Source of the DNA: Lawsonibacter sp.
Lineage (GTDB): Bacteria > Bacillota > Clostridia > Oscillospirales > Oscillospiraceae
DNA: 18,773 bases
Reading direction: 5' to 3'
Assembly: GCA_020025455.1 (NCBI GenBank)
Contig: JAHHSC010000017.1
Span: forward strand, 1-18,773
A program made the position numbers and the translations under genes. Positions 6,888 through 17,110 of the stretch are shown piece by piece. How positions within the stretch are numbered: the first letter of the stretch is position 1; every line of letters starts with the position of its first letter. The notes beneath the pieces were generated by a model that ran no database searches, had not been told where the DNA came from, and was given only the letters and a program-made list of their open reading frames with translations.

Positions 6888-7670
6888 ATGGACCAGGAAC
6901 AGATCATCGTCACCGTACCGCCCCAGCAGTTGGGCACACTCCGAGGCCGCCGGGCCACAGCTGCCCACCTGGCCTACCGGCTGGGCCAGGGGCCGAGACT
7001 CTACCGCGCAGCCGGACTGCCCGCGCGCCCGGGCGGGCTCATGGTCATCGGGCAAGGGGATTACAACTACCCCGGCCCGGTGGAACCGTTCTGCTGCGAG
7101 GTACTGCGGGAGTGCTCCGCCCGCGGCTTCCGCGGCGTGCTGCTGGATCTGGACGCGCGGCTTCCCTTTCTGGAGCAGCTGGCCAATCGGCTGGACCAGG
7201 TACTCACCGGCCACGGGCTCTCCTTTCTGGTGCCGGAGTCCTACGGGGACCATGCGCCGGGGGCCGGCGTGCTCATCTCCTCAGCCCTGTCCGGCGGCAC
7301 CTTGCAGGGCCGTCTGCTGGAGGCCGGAGAGCACTTTGGCCGGGATCGGGTCGTGCTGGCTCTGGAGCGGACGGCGGAGGACTTCTTTCTCCCCTCCCCC
7401 TCGGGCTGCGGGGACCCCCTCTCCCAGGAGGATCTGGACGAATTGCTGCACCGGCTGCGGCCCAGCGTGTTCTTCTCCGGCGGGCTGTGCGCCCGGTACT
7501 TCACGTACCTGGATGAGCAGGGCGGGCCCCACTTCGTCCTCTTCGACGACGGCGATACCATGCATCGAAAGCTGGAGGTGGGCCGTCGGGCGGGCGTATC
7601 CACGTTTGTCCTCCCGTATACGGAGCTGAGCTGCTGTCTGCCCATTGACGCGGGACCGGGCCAGAGGTAA
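6888..7670 (+). CDS. Uncharacterised protein, possible TIM-barrel (GH18-like) fold
   Basis: I do not recognise this 260-aa protein. The ATG at 6888 has AGGGGG seven bases upstream. There is no signal peptide or membrane segment. A series of short hydrophobic strands alternates with helical stretches: GLMVIG (50-55), GVLLDLDA (83-90), LSFLVPESYG (111-120), VVLALERTAEDF (155-166), SVFFSGG (193-199), HFVLFDDGD (215-223) and STFVLPYTE (238-246). This looks like a beta/alpha barrel. The GVLLDLD strand and the DDGDTMHRKLEVGRRAGVSTFVLPY ending faintly recall spore-type GH18 domains, but a DxxDxDxE catalytic motif is not evident. It is co-directional with the Dabb gene 33 bases downstream. Coding is well supported; the fold is a guess. 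Confidence 0.75.
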   Translation: MDQEQIIVTVPPQQLGTLRGRRATAAHLAYRLGQGPRLYRAAGLPARPGGLMVIGQGDYNYPGPVEPFCCEVLRECSARGFRGVLLDLDARLPFLEQLANRLDQVLTGHGLSFLVPESYGDHAPGAGVLISSALSGGTLQGRLLEAGEHFGRDRVVLALERTAEDFFLPSPSGCGDPLSQEDLDELLHRLRPSVFFSGGLCARYFTYLDEQGGPHFVLFDDGDTMHRKLEVGRRAGVSTFVLPYTELSCCLPIDAGPGQR

Positions 7671-7703
7671 AATAGACCAAATACGACCGAGGAGGAACCC
7701 ATT

Positions 7704-8003
7704 ATGGTCCGTCACATTGTCTCCTGGAACTTCAAGCCCGAACTGACCGAGTCCCAGCGTCAGGCCGTCCGGGAGGAGCTTATCCCAAAGCTCCACGCCC
7801 TGAAGGATAAAATTCCCTGCCTGACCGAAATCAAGGCCTTCTGCCCCCCGCTCAGCAGCAGCAACTGCGATCTGGTCCTCTACTCCGAGGTGGAGGAGGC
7901 GGCACACCTGCCCGAGTACCAGAACCACCCGGAGCACCAGGCCGTCCTGCCGCTCATCAAGGACAACTTCACCGACCGCCGCTGCGTGGATATTGACGGC
8001 TGA
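7704..8003 (+). CDS. Dabb family (stress-responsive alpha/beta-barrel) protein
   Basis: This 99-aa protein matches the Dabb domain, a dimeric ferredoxin-like barrel of poorly known function in bacteria. Typical features are the start MVRHIVSWNFKP, a helix LTESQRQAVREELIPKL, the strand CDLVLYSEVEE and the HPEHQAVLPLIKD segment near the end. The ATG at 7704 is preceded by GAGGAGG at eight bases. It follows the unknown gene closely and is followed by a strong hairpin terminator, so the two form a short rightward unit. Nothing in the sequence indicates a substrate. Confidence 0.9.
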   Translation: MVRHIVSWNFKPELTESQRQAVREELIPKLHALKDKIPCLTEIKAFCPPLSSSNCDLVLYSEVEEAAHLPEYQNHPEHQAVLPLIKDNFTDRRCVDIDG

Positions 8004-8014
8004 ATGTAGAAATG

Positions 8015-8059
8015 AAATGACGAGATCGAGTCAACCGACTTGATCTCGTCATTTTTCTT
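8015..8059. terminator. Bidirectional terminator between the Dabb gene and recD2
   Basis: An 18-bp stem (8015-8032 with 8037-8054, one G-T pair) closes an AACC loop. On the plus strand a run of Ts follows (8052-8056), partly within the 3' arm; on the minus strand the stem runs into a T-rich stretch. It sits between convergent genes, and the recD2 stop codon (8049-8051) lies inside the stem. Confidence 0.88.
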
Positions 8060-10256
8060 GGGCCAGTCTGGCTCTCAGACCGGAATACCGCCTGGTCTGG
8101 CGGTCATTGCCAATCATGGCGGCCACCGTCTCCGGCTCCCCCACCACGATGAAGAGTTCCCTTGCACGGGTGACGGCGGTATAGAGGATGCCCCGGGTCA
8201 TCAGCATGGAGGCCCCATCCAGGGCGGCCAAAATCACGGCCCGGTACTCGCTGCCCTGGGACTTATGTACCGTAATGGCAAAGGCGGGCTCCAGCTCACC
8301 CAGCATATCCGGGCTGTAGTCCACCAGGCGGCCGTCGAAGTCCACCGTGATACTCTGCTTTTCAACCGCCCGGATCACGCCGATATCGCCGTTGAAAATG
8401 CCCATGCCCGTGTCGGCTCCATCCTCGTCCCGCCAGAGGATGTCGTAGTTGTTTTTTACCTGCATGACCCGGTCGCCCGCCCGGAACACCCAGTCCCCGA
8501 AGCGGCGCTCCCCCTTGGTCTCCAGAGGCGGGTTCAGCGCCTGCTGGAGGGCCTGGTTCAGCACCCCTGTGCCGGTGGTCCGTCTCCTGGTGGGGGACAG
8601 CACCTGGATCTGGTCTGCGGGGATTCCCATGCGCTCCGGCAGACGGCGGCGGCACAGATCCACGATGGTGTCCACCACGCTCTGCCCGTCCCGGCGGCAC
8701 AGCAGGAAAAAGTCGCTGTCGTTGGCCCGCAGGTTGGGCACTTGGCCTTTGTTGATGGCGTGGGCATTGCGGACAATGGCGCTTTCGGCCGCCTGACGGA
8801 AAATCTCGGTCAGCCGCACCGTGGGCACCGCCCGGCTGCGGATCAGGTCGCTGAACACGTTTCCAGGGCCCACCGAGGGCAGCTGGTCCGGGTCGCCCAC
8901 CAGCACCAGCCGGCAGTCCGGCTCCATGGCGTCCAGCAAAGCGGCCATGAGGGACACATCCACCATGGAGGTCTCGTCCACAATGACCGCGTCCACCGCC
9001 AGCGGCTCATAGGAGTTGTGGGTGAACATCATCTGGCCGGAGTGGGGGTCGTAGCCCGTCTCCAGCAGACGATGGATGGTGGAGGCCTCCATCCCGCACA
9101 GCTCGCCCAACCGCTTGGCGGCCCGGCCCGTTGGGGCGGCAAGGGCAGTCTCCAGCCCCATGGCCTCGAACAGCGCCAGCACGCCTTTCAAACAGGTGGT
9201 CTTTCCGGTACCCGGCCCGCCGGTGAGCAGCATGACCTGGCTGTGGGCGGCCAGCTCCACCGCCTGACGCTGCTGGGGTGCGTAGGTAATGCCCTGGCTG
9301 CGCTGGATACGGGTGATGAGCTTGTCCAGTCCATCAGGGGCGCAGAGCTCCTGCTGGCTCATCTCCTCCAGCCGCTGGGCGATATAGGTCTCCGAGTCGT
9401 AGAGTGCAGGCAGGTAGATCGCATCCTGCCCGGCCACGGTCTCCCGCGTCACCTCGCCCCGCTGGGCCAGGGACTCCAGCCGCTCCTCCAGAACATTGCT
9501 GGGCACGTCCAGCAGACAGCAGGTGGCGTCCACCAGCTTGCGGAAGGGTAAAAAGGTATGCCCGTTGCTGTCGCTGTTGTGGCTCAGCTCAAAGAGCAGA
9601 CCGGCCTCCAAGCGCTGGGCATCCTCTGCTCCCATCCCCAGCTCCAAGGCCAGGGCGTCCGCCTGGGAAAACTCCACCCGGAAGCTCTCCCGAACCAGCA
9701 GGTATGGGTCCATTTTCAGCGCCTCAAGCGCAGCCCCGCCATAGAGGGACCGCAGGGGTGAGGCCAGCTCCAGGGGCAGAGCGTGGGCGGATAGAAACTC
9801 CATCAGCCGCCGCATCCCCATTTGCCGGGCAAAATCATCGCTGATCTGTTCCGCCCGCTTGGGGGTGATGCCCCGGATTCGGGTGAGCTTTTCCGGCGAC
9901 TCCTCGATCACGTCCAGCACCTCTTCCCCGAACGTCTCCATGAGCAGCCGGGCGGTGGCCTTGCCGATCCCCCGGATCGCACCGGAGCAGAGGTAGTGGA
10001 AAATCTCCTTTTGCCCCTGCGGCAGGCGACGCTCCACCACCTCGGCCTTGAACTGAGGGCCGTAGGTCTGATGCCGGACCCATCGCCCCTTCACGGACAG
10101 GTACTCGCCGGGAGCCACGCCGGGCATGGTGCCCACCACGGTGACCTCCTCATCCTTCACGTCCAGCTTCAGAATGGTGTAGCCGTTTTCCTCATTTTGA
10201 TAAATGACGGCGGAGACCGTGCCGTCCAGCTCCGGTCCCATCTCCATCTCGTCCAC
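8049..10256 (-). CDS. recD2: RecD2-type ATP-dependent 5'-3' DNA helicase
   Basis: RecD2 is a superfamily 1B helicase that unwinds DNA 5' to 3' without RecBC. The protein is about 735 aa. An N-terminal OB-like region comes first (LDGTVSAVIYQNEENGYT), then helix-hairpin-helix segments (GIRGIGKATARLL). Next are Walker A GGPGTGKTT (near residue 350), Walker B VIVDETSM (near 427), GDPDQLPSVGPG (near 460), an SH3-like insert and the C-terminal motifs ITVHKSQGSEY and YTAVTRARE. The GTG at 10256 is chosen because CAGGAGG lies eight bases upstream; the first in-frame ATG at 10277 has no ribosome binding site. It is the last gene of the uvrB-to-recD2 array, 27 bases after the small membrane protein gene. 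Confidence 0.95.
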   Translation of the reverse strand: MDEMEMGPELDGTVSAVIYQNEENGYTILKLDVKDEEVTVVGTMPGVAPGEYLSVKGRWVRHQTYGPQFKAEVVERRLPQGQKEIFHYLCSGAIRGIGKATARLLMETFGEEVLDVIEESPEKLTRIRGITPKRAEQISDDFARQMGMRRLMEFLSAHALPLELASPLRSLYGGAALEALKMDPYLLVRESFRVEFSQADALALELGMGAEDAQRLEAGLLFELSHNSDSNGHTFLPFRKLVDATCCLLDVPSNVLEERLESLAQRGEVTRETVAGQDAIYLPALYDSETYIAQRLEEMSQQELCAPDGLDKLITRIQRSQGITYAPQQRQAVELAAHSQVMLLTGGPGTGKTTCLKGVLALFEAMGLETALAAPTGRAAKRLGELCGMEASTIHRLLETGYDPHSGQMMFTHNSYEPLAVDAVIVDETSMVDVSLMAALLDAMEPDCRLVLVGDPDQLPSVGPGNVFSDLIRSRAVPTVRLTEIFRQAAESAIVRNAHAINKGQVPNLRANDSDFFLLCRRDGQSVVDTIVDLCRRRLPERMGIPADQIQVLSPTRRRTTGTGVLNQALQQALNPPLETKGERRFGDWVFRAGDRVMQVKNNYDILWRDEDGADTGMGIFNGDIGVIRAVEKQSITVDFDGRLVDYSPDMLGELEPAFAITVHKSQGSEYRAVILAALDGASMLMTRGILYTAVTRARELFIVVGEPETVAAMIGNDRQTRRYSGLRARLAQEK

Positions 10257-10283
10257 AGTCTCCACCTCCTGTTTCATTTGAAC

Positions 10284-10607
10284 TTACGGTTCGATCAGCC
10301 GGTTCAGCTCCCTGGCCGGCCACAGCACCACACCGGGCCAGCGGTCCGCCAGATGGAGGGCCAGCTGTCTCCCGCCGTCGGTGAGGTCCACATCGGCAAT
10401 GACCAGGGTGCAGTTCAGCAGGCCCAGGCTTTTGAGCCAGGCCACCGCCCGGATTGCCTGTTCCAGGTCCTCGCCCTCTCCTCTGCCCGGAACCACCACC
10501 CTGAACAGGCCGCGGGGCAGAGGCCGCAGCAATCTGCCGTAGAGCCATACCGCCAGCAGGGCGGCTCCCGCAAAGGCCAGCAGGGCAACCAGAACATCTC
10601 TGCCCAC
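10284..10607 (-). CDS. Small single-pass membrane protein of unknown function
   Basis: I do not recognise this 107-aa protein. It has one N-terminal hydrophobic segment (DVLVALLAFAGAALLAVWLYG) with arginines just after it, then a soluble domain of about 80 residues. That domain shows alternating helix/strand character: DLEQAIRAVAWLKSLGL, the strand CTLVIADVDL, and a final amphipathic helix. The proposed start is a GTG at 10607, nine bases after GGAGG. A longer frame opens at an ATG at 10628 without a good ribosome binding site. It lies between the export-family gene and recD2 with short gaps, so it is probably co-transcribed. Coding is supported by context and typical codon use; nothing indicates its role. 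Confidence 0.7.
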   Translation of the reverse strand: MGRDVLVALLAFAGAALLAVWLYGRLLRPLPRGLFRVVVPGRGEGEDLEQAIRAVAWLKSLGLLNCTLVIADVDLTDGGRQLALHLADRWPGVVLWPARELNRLIEP

Positions 10608-10658
10608 AGGGCAACACCTCCGCATCATCCTATGCGGAACGCCCGGGCAGCGCTACGC

Positions 10659-11156
10659 TCAGACGGTGCCGCTGAACAGATTGACGCCTACATGGGTCAG
10701 CGCCAGCATAATGATGCCGGCGGTAAGCACACCCAGGGTCACGGCGGGCATGGCCTTTCTCAGACGAATATTCAGAAACGCCGCCGCCAGACAGCCGGTC
10801 CACGCTCCGGTTCCGGGCAGGGGGATGCCCACAAAAAGCCACAGACCAACGCTCTGGTACTTGCGCATCTTTTCCCCCTTCAGGTTCGCCTTCCTCTCCA
10901 GCTTGTCCACCAGACCGTTGAGCCGGGGCATATACTTCCGCATCAGCAGGAAGATCTTGCGGATATAGACGATGATGAAGGGCGCGGGGATCAGGTTGCC
11001 GATCACGGCAGCGGGAAAGGCCAGCGAATAGGGCAGGCCCAAGGCCACGCCGAAGGGCAGTCCGCCGCGCAGCTCAATGATGGGGACCATAGACACCAGC
11101 ATGGTAAAGACGCATTTCCCCATGGTGGTTGTGGTCAAAAAATCGAAAAGGTCCAT
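10659..11156 (-). CDS. Small multidrug export family membrane protein (COG2426-like)
   Basis: This 165-aa protein with about four hydrophobic segments matches the family annotated as small multidrug export protein (Sm_multidrug_ex). Recognisable signatures are PIIELRGGLPFGVALGL near residues 25-41 and GIPLPGTGAWTG near 109-120, separated by a basic cytoplasmic stretch rich in Lys and Arg. The drug-export label in this family is weakly supported, so the substrate is unknown. The ATG at 11156 has only a distant GAGAGG, about 14 bases upstream, so initiation may be weak or coupled to uvrA, whose stop is 28 bases before. No terminator separates it from uvrA. Confidence 0.85.
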   Translation of the reverse strand: MDLFDFLTTTTMGKCVFTMLVSMVPIIELRGGLPFGVALGLPYSLAFPAAVIGNLIPAPFIIVYIRKIFLLMRKYMPRLNGLVDKLERKANLKGEKMRKYQSVGLWLFVGIPLPGTGAWTGCLAAAFLNIRLRKAMPAVTLGVLTAGIIMLALTHVGVNLFSGTV

Positions 11157-11184
11157 ACGATACTCAATTCCTCTCTCTATAGGT

Positions 11185-14010
11185 TCACTTCAGTAGTTTT
11201 TTCAGATATTGTCCCGTGTAGCTTTCGGGGCACTGGGCCACCGTCTCGGGGGTACCGGTGCAGACGATGCTGCCGCCGCCGTCGCCGCCCTCAGGCCCAA
11301 GGTCGATGAGATAATCGGCCGTTTTGATGACGTCCAGGTTGTGCTCAATGACAACCACCGTGTTGCCCAGGTCCACCAGCTTCTGGAGAACCTCAATGAG
11401 ACGCTGGACATCATAGCTGTGCAGGCCGGTGGTCGGCTCATCCAGAATATAGATGGTCCGCCCGGTGGAGCGCTTGCTCAGCTCGGTGGCCAGCTTCACG
11501 CGCTGGGCCTCGCCGCCGCTGAGCTCGGTGGAGGGCTGGCCCAGCTTCACATAGCCAAGGCCCACCTCTTCCAGCGTTTTCAGGCGGTTATAGATGCGGG
11601 GGATATTTTCGAAGAAGGGCATGGCCTCATCCACCGTCATCTCCAGCACCTCATAGATGTTCTTGCCCTTATAGCGGACCTCCAGCGTTTCCCGGTTATA
11701 GCGTTTGCCCTTGCAGACCTCGCACGGCACATAGATGTCGGGCAGAAAGTGCATTTCAATCTTCAAAAGGCCGTCGCCGGAACAGGCCTCACAGCGGCCG
11801 CCTCTGGTGTTGAAGGAGAACCGGCCGGGATTGTAGCCGCGGCTCTTGGCATCCGGTGTGGAGGCAAAAAGCTCTCGAATGTCATTGAAGAGCCCGGTGT
11901 ATGTGGCCGGGTTGGAGCGCGGTGTGCGTCCGATGGGGCTCTGGTCAATGTCGATGACCTTGTCCAAAAACTCCTCGCCCTCAATGCGGTCGTGTCTGCC
12001 CGGCCGGGCCTTTACCCGATTCAGGTCCGCCCCCAGCTTCTTATAGAGGATCTCATTCACCAGAGAGGACTTTCCGCTTCCGGACACACCGGTGACGCAG
12101 GTGAAGGTGCCAAGAGGGATCGACACATCAATATGGCGCAGGTTGTGCTCCGCCGCACCGAAGATTTTTAGAAAATTACCGTTCCCCTCCCGGCGTTTCT
12201 CTGGGACGGGGATTTTCCTCCTACCGGAGAGGTAGTCGCCAGTCAGCGAGTCGGGGTTTGCCATGATCTCCTCCGGGGTCCCCGCCGCCACCACCTGGCC
12301 GCCGTGGACCCCCGCACCGGGGCCGATGTCCACGATGTAGTCGGCCTGACGCATGGTGTCCTCGTCGTGCTCGACCACCAGCAGCGTGTTGCCCAGATCC
12401 CGCAAATTTTTCAGCGTCTCCAGCAGCTTGTCATTGTCCCGCTGGTGCAGACCGATGGACGGCTCGTCCAGAATGTAGAGCACTCCCATGAGCGAGGAGC
12501 CGATCTGGGTGGCCAGCCGGATGCGCTGGCTCTCTCCGCCGCTGAGGGTGCCCGCCTCACGGGACAACGTCAGATACTGAAGGCCCACGGACTTGAGAAA
12601 GCCCAGGCGGTTTTTGATCTCCTTCACGATCTGGGCGGCAATCATGGTCTGGGTCTCGTTGAGCTCCAGGTGCTCAATGAAGTCCAGCGCCTCGGTGATG
12701 CTCTTGCGGCAGTACGTGTCAATGTCCAGCCCCCCAACCGTCACGGCCAAAGACTCCTTGCGCAGTCTCCGCCCGCCGCAGGTGGGACAGGGGCTCTGGG
12801 ACATACACTCCTCCAGCTCCCGCTTCATGCTGTCCGACTGCGTCTCCCGATAGCGGCGCTCCAGGTTGTTGACGATGCCCTCGAAGGGCTGTCTCAGGGT
12901 GCCCACACCCCGGGGCTGGTCGTAGTGCAGGGTAAGCACTTCCCCCTTGGTGCCGTAAAGGATCACGTCCATGACCTCCGGGGACAGGTCCTTCACCGGG
13001 GTGGTGAGCTTGAACTTATACTTCTTGGCCAGCGCATCAAAATACATACGGGAGATCCCGTCGGCCTTGATGTTGTTCCAGCCCGAGGCTGTGATGGCCC
13101 CCTCCAGGATGGAAAGCTCCTTGTTGGGGATGATGAGATCGGGGTCGATCTTCATTTGGGAGCCCAGTCCGGTACAGGTGGGACAGGCACCAAAGGGGTT
13201 ATTAAACGAGAACATCCGGGGGGTCAGTTCCTCAATGGATACGCCGCAGTCCTCGCAGGCGTAGTTCTGAGAGAAGAGGATGTCCCGATCCTCCCCCACC
13301 ACATTGACGATCACCAGGCCGCCGGACAGATTGGAGGCGATTTCCACCGAGTCGGTGAGGCGGCGGGTAATATCGTCCCGAATGACCAGTCGGTCCACCA
13401 CAATCTCGATCTGGTGCTTTTTGTTTTTCTCCAGCTTGATTTCCTCGCTGAGGTCGTAGGCAATGCCGTCCACCCGACAGCGGACATAGCCGGACCGGCG
13501 GGCATCCTCCAGAACTTTGGTATGCTCGCCCTTCTTGCCCCGGATGACAGGGGCCATGACCTGGATGCGGGTGGCCTCCGGAAGGGCCAGCACCTGGTCG
13601 ATGATCTGATCGATGGTCTGCTGACGGATCTCCTTGCCGCAGATGGGGCAGTGCGGGGTGCCCACCCTGGCCCACAGCAGACGCAGATAGTCGTAGATCT
13701 CGGTCACCGTACCCACGGTAGACCGTGGGTTCTTACTGGTGGTTTTCTGGTCGATGGAAATGGCGGGAGAAAGGCCGTCGATATAGTCCACATCCGGCTT
13801 CTCCATCTGGCCCAGGAACATTCTGGCATAGGAGCTGAGGGACTCCACATACCGCCGCTGGCCCTCGGCATAGATGGTGTCGAACGCCAGGGAGGACTTT
13901 CCGCTGCCGCTCAGGCCGGTGAGCACCACCAGCTTATCCCGTGGGATGTCCACGTCGATGTTTTTCAGATTGTTCACCCGCGCCCCGCGGACGCTGATAT
14001 GCGTGTGCAT
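11185..14010 (-). CDS. uvrA: UvrABC excinuclease subunit A
   Basis: UvrA is the damage-sensing ATPase dimer that loads UvrB on lesions in nucleotide excision repair. The protein is 941 aa, normal for the family, with two ABC modules. Walker A motifs are GLSGSGKSS (near 31-39) and GVSGSGKSS (near 640). Signatures are LSGGESQR (near 490) and LSGGEAQR (near 830), each followed by ILDEPS or ILDEPT. Zinc-binding modules are visible as CEDCG/CPTCTG (about 250-280) and CEACSGDG/CEVCKGK (about 740-770). The ATG at 14010 follows AAGGAGG by seven to eight bases. It lies in the same array as uvrB, separated by the M28 peptidase gene, and reads on into the export-family gene. Confidence 0.99.
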   Translation of the reverse strand: MHTHISVRGARVNNLKNIDVDIPRDKLVVLTGLSGSGKSSLAFDTIYAEGQRRYVESLSSYARMFLGQMEKPDVDYIDGLSPAISIDQKTTSKNPRSTVGTVTEIYDYLRLLWARVGTPHCPICGKEIRQQTIDQIIDQVLALPEATRIQVMAPVIRGKKGEHTKVLEDARRSGYVRCRVDGIAYDLSEEIKLEKNKKHQIEIVVDRLVIRDDITRRLTDSVEIASNLSGGLVIVNVVGEDRDILFSQNYACEDCGVSIEELTPRMFSFNNPFGACPTCTGLGSQMKIDPDLIIPNKELSILEGAITASGWNNIKADGISRMYFDALAKKYKFKLTTPVKDLSPEVMDVILYGTKGEVLTLHYDQPRGVGTLRQPFEGIVNNLERRYRETQSDSMKRELEECMSQSPCPTCGGRRLRKESLAVTVGGLDIDTYCRKSITEALDFIEHLELNETQTMIAAQIVKEIKNRLGFLKSVGLQYLTLSREAGTLSGGESQRIRLATQIGSSLMGVLYILDEPSIGLHQRDNDKLLETLKNLRDLGNTLLVVEHDEDTMRQADYIVDIGPGAGVHGGQVVAAGTPEEIMANPDSLTGDYLSGRRKIPVPEKRREGNGNFLKIFGAAEHNLRHIDVSIPLGTFTCVTGVSGSGKSSLVNEILYKKLGADLNRVKARPGRHDRIEGEEFLDKVIDIDQSPIGRTPRSNPATYTGLFNDIRELFASTPDAKSRGYNPGRFSFNTRGGRCEACSGDGLLKIEMHFLPDIYVPCEVCKGKRYNRETLEVRYKGKNIYEVLEMTVDEAMPFFENIPRIYNRLKTLEEVGLGYVKLGQPSTELSGGEAQRVKLATELSKRSTGRTIYILDEPTTGLHSYDVQRLIEVLQKLVDLGNTVVVIEHNLDVIKTADYLIDLGPEGGDGGGSIVCTGTPETVAQCPESYTGQYLKKLLK

Positions 14011-14023
14011 GGTTCGTTCCTCC

Positions 14024-14113
14024 TTACGGCGACGTCAGTCTCCGACGGTCCGGTTGGCGGCAGCCGCCCCGGACGCAGCCGGTGCGTGCGTTGCTTTCCT
14101 TCCCCGTGACCAT
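14024..14113 (-). CDS. Possible 29-aa leader ORF before uvrA
   Basis: An ATG at 14113 opens a 29-codon frame ending in a TAA at 14024-14026. Its stop overlaps the uvrA ribosome binding site (TAAGGAGG). A moderate AAGGAGA lies about 11 bases upstream of the ATG, next to the M28 peptidase stop. The predicted peptide is Arg-rich with two Cys and has no recognisable domain. It fills almost the whole 120-bp gap. It could couple translation to uvrA or be chance; only conservation would decide. Confidence 0.25.
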   Translation of the reverse strand: MVTGKESNARTGCVRGGCRQPDRRRLTSP

Positions 14114-14130
14114 CTCAACGGACTTCTCCT

Positions 14131-15087
14131 TCACGGCTCGTCTGAGGCGAGAAAATTCAGCACACCGTCCCGGAACAGGAGCAGGTTCTCCTCCTCCATG
14201 ATCTTGTCCCGGCCGGTATGTATCTTACCCATATAATACCCGATGACGGGCTTCTTTCGCAGGGCGCACAGACCTACGCCCCACTGGAAGTTCTTCTGGT
14301 CCGAGGGGTAGAAGCCCATGCCCTCCGGCACCTGGACGGTTTTCGCTCCTCTGCCTTGGAAGGCGCGGCGCAGCCGCTCCACGGCGGCCTTGTCCCTCTT
14401 CACCGCCTTACCGGGGAAGAGGTGCAGATGGTCGCCGTCGGAGACACAGTCGAAGTTGAGCACTAGGGTCTCCTTCCGGGCCTTCTTGTGGGCCTTGGCA
14501 AAGGCGGCAGAGCCCAGCAGCCCCTTCTCCTCGTTATCAAAGAACACAAAGCACACCCGGTCCCGCAGCTCCTCCGGCAGGGCCTGGGCAATCTCCAGCA
14601 GGGTCATAACGCCGCTGGTGTTGTCGTTGACGTTGCTCCGGTTGGCTTTCCCTGCCAGCATCAGCCAGAGGAGGATGAGCAGGGTCCCGTACATCGCCGC
14701 AAAGTTCAGCCATCCGGGAATATCCGGCCAGAGGAGCAGGAGGAGAACATCGGCCAACACCATGGGCAGAAGGAACAAAATCCCCATCAGAAGCTGGTAG
14801 AGCACCAGCATGGGCAGGTTCCTTGGCGTGATGAAATTGGGGACGGGGAGCACGGCGCAGGTATCGTAGTGGGCGGTGAGCAGCACCTGGGCCCGGTCCG
14901 GGTCCCCCACCACCACATTGCAGCTTTTGACCAGCCTTCCGCTGGACTCCACCCGGGGGCGGTAGCCTAGGCGCTCCAGGTTCTCCCCCAGCCAGGCCCG
15001 GAAGTGTTCTTTCTGTTTCTTACTCTTGCGGATGGGAAAATCCGTCTTGACGGTGTTGGCCATGGCCGTCAGCTTTGTCTCGGGCAT
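14131..15087 (-). CDS. M28 family metallopeptidase with internal membrane hairpin
   Basis: This 318-aa predicted zinc aminopeptidase has the M28 ligand series: AHYDT (His73, Asp75), NDNTSG (Asp155), DNEEKGLLGS (Glu186/187), NFDC (Asp213) and KIHTGRD (His290). Between the first and second ligands, where family members usually have about a dozen residues, there are about 80. Most are hydrophobic (about 92-145) and form probably two membrane helices. The active site is therefore membrane-anchored through an inserted hairpin. The start is the ATG at 15087: AAGGA lies eight bases upstream, and the GTG two codons earlier is too close to it. The gene begins two bases after the uvrB stop, so it is tightly coupled to uvrB. 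A repair role is not implied by sequence. Confidence 0.88.
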   Translation of the reverse strand: MPETKLTAMANTVKTDFPIRKSKKQKEHFRAWLGENLERLGYRPRVESSGRLVKSCNVVVGDPDRAQVLLTAHYDTCAVLPVPNFITPRNLPMLVLYQLLMGILFLLPMVLADVLLLLLWPDIPGWLNFAAMYGTLLILLWLMLAGKANRSNVNDNTSGVMTLLEIAQALPEELRDRVCFVFFDNEEKGLLGSAAFAKAHKKARKETLVLNFDCVSDGDHLHLFPGKAVKRDKAAVERLRRAFQGRGAKTVQVPEGMGFYPSDQKNFQWGVGLCALRKKPVIGYYMGKIHTGRDKIMEEENLLLFRDGVLNFLASDEP

Positions 15088-15089
15088 AG

Positions 15090-17063
<1,974 letters not shown>

Positions 17064-17110
17064 AAGGTCCGCCTCCTTCTCCCTGGGATTATGTGACACA
17101 ACATACCGTT

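Noticed and set aside
10280..10293. LexA-like sequence CGAAC...GTTC upstream of recD2
   Set aside because: The half-sites are separated by five bases, not the four needed for LexA, and there is no promoter with good spacing around it.
8040..11309. Long plus-strand open frames opposite recD2 and its upstream neighbours
   Set aside because: They are antisense to recD2 and the export-family gene, with no ribosome binding sites and low-complexity His/Gln/Gly-rich translations.
12304..14109. Plus-strand open frame of 601 codons
   Set aside because: It is the complement of uvrA, whose protein sequence is unmistakable.
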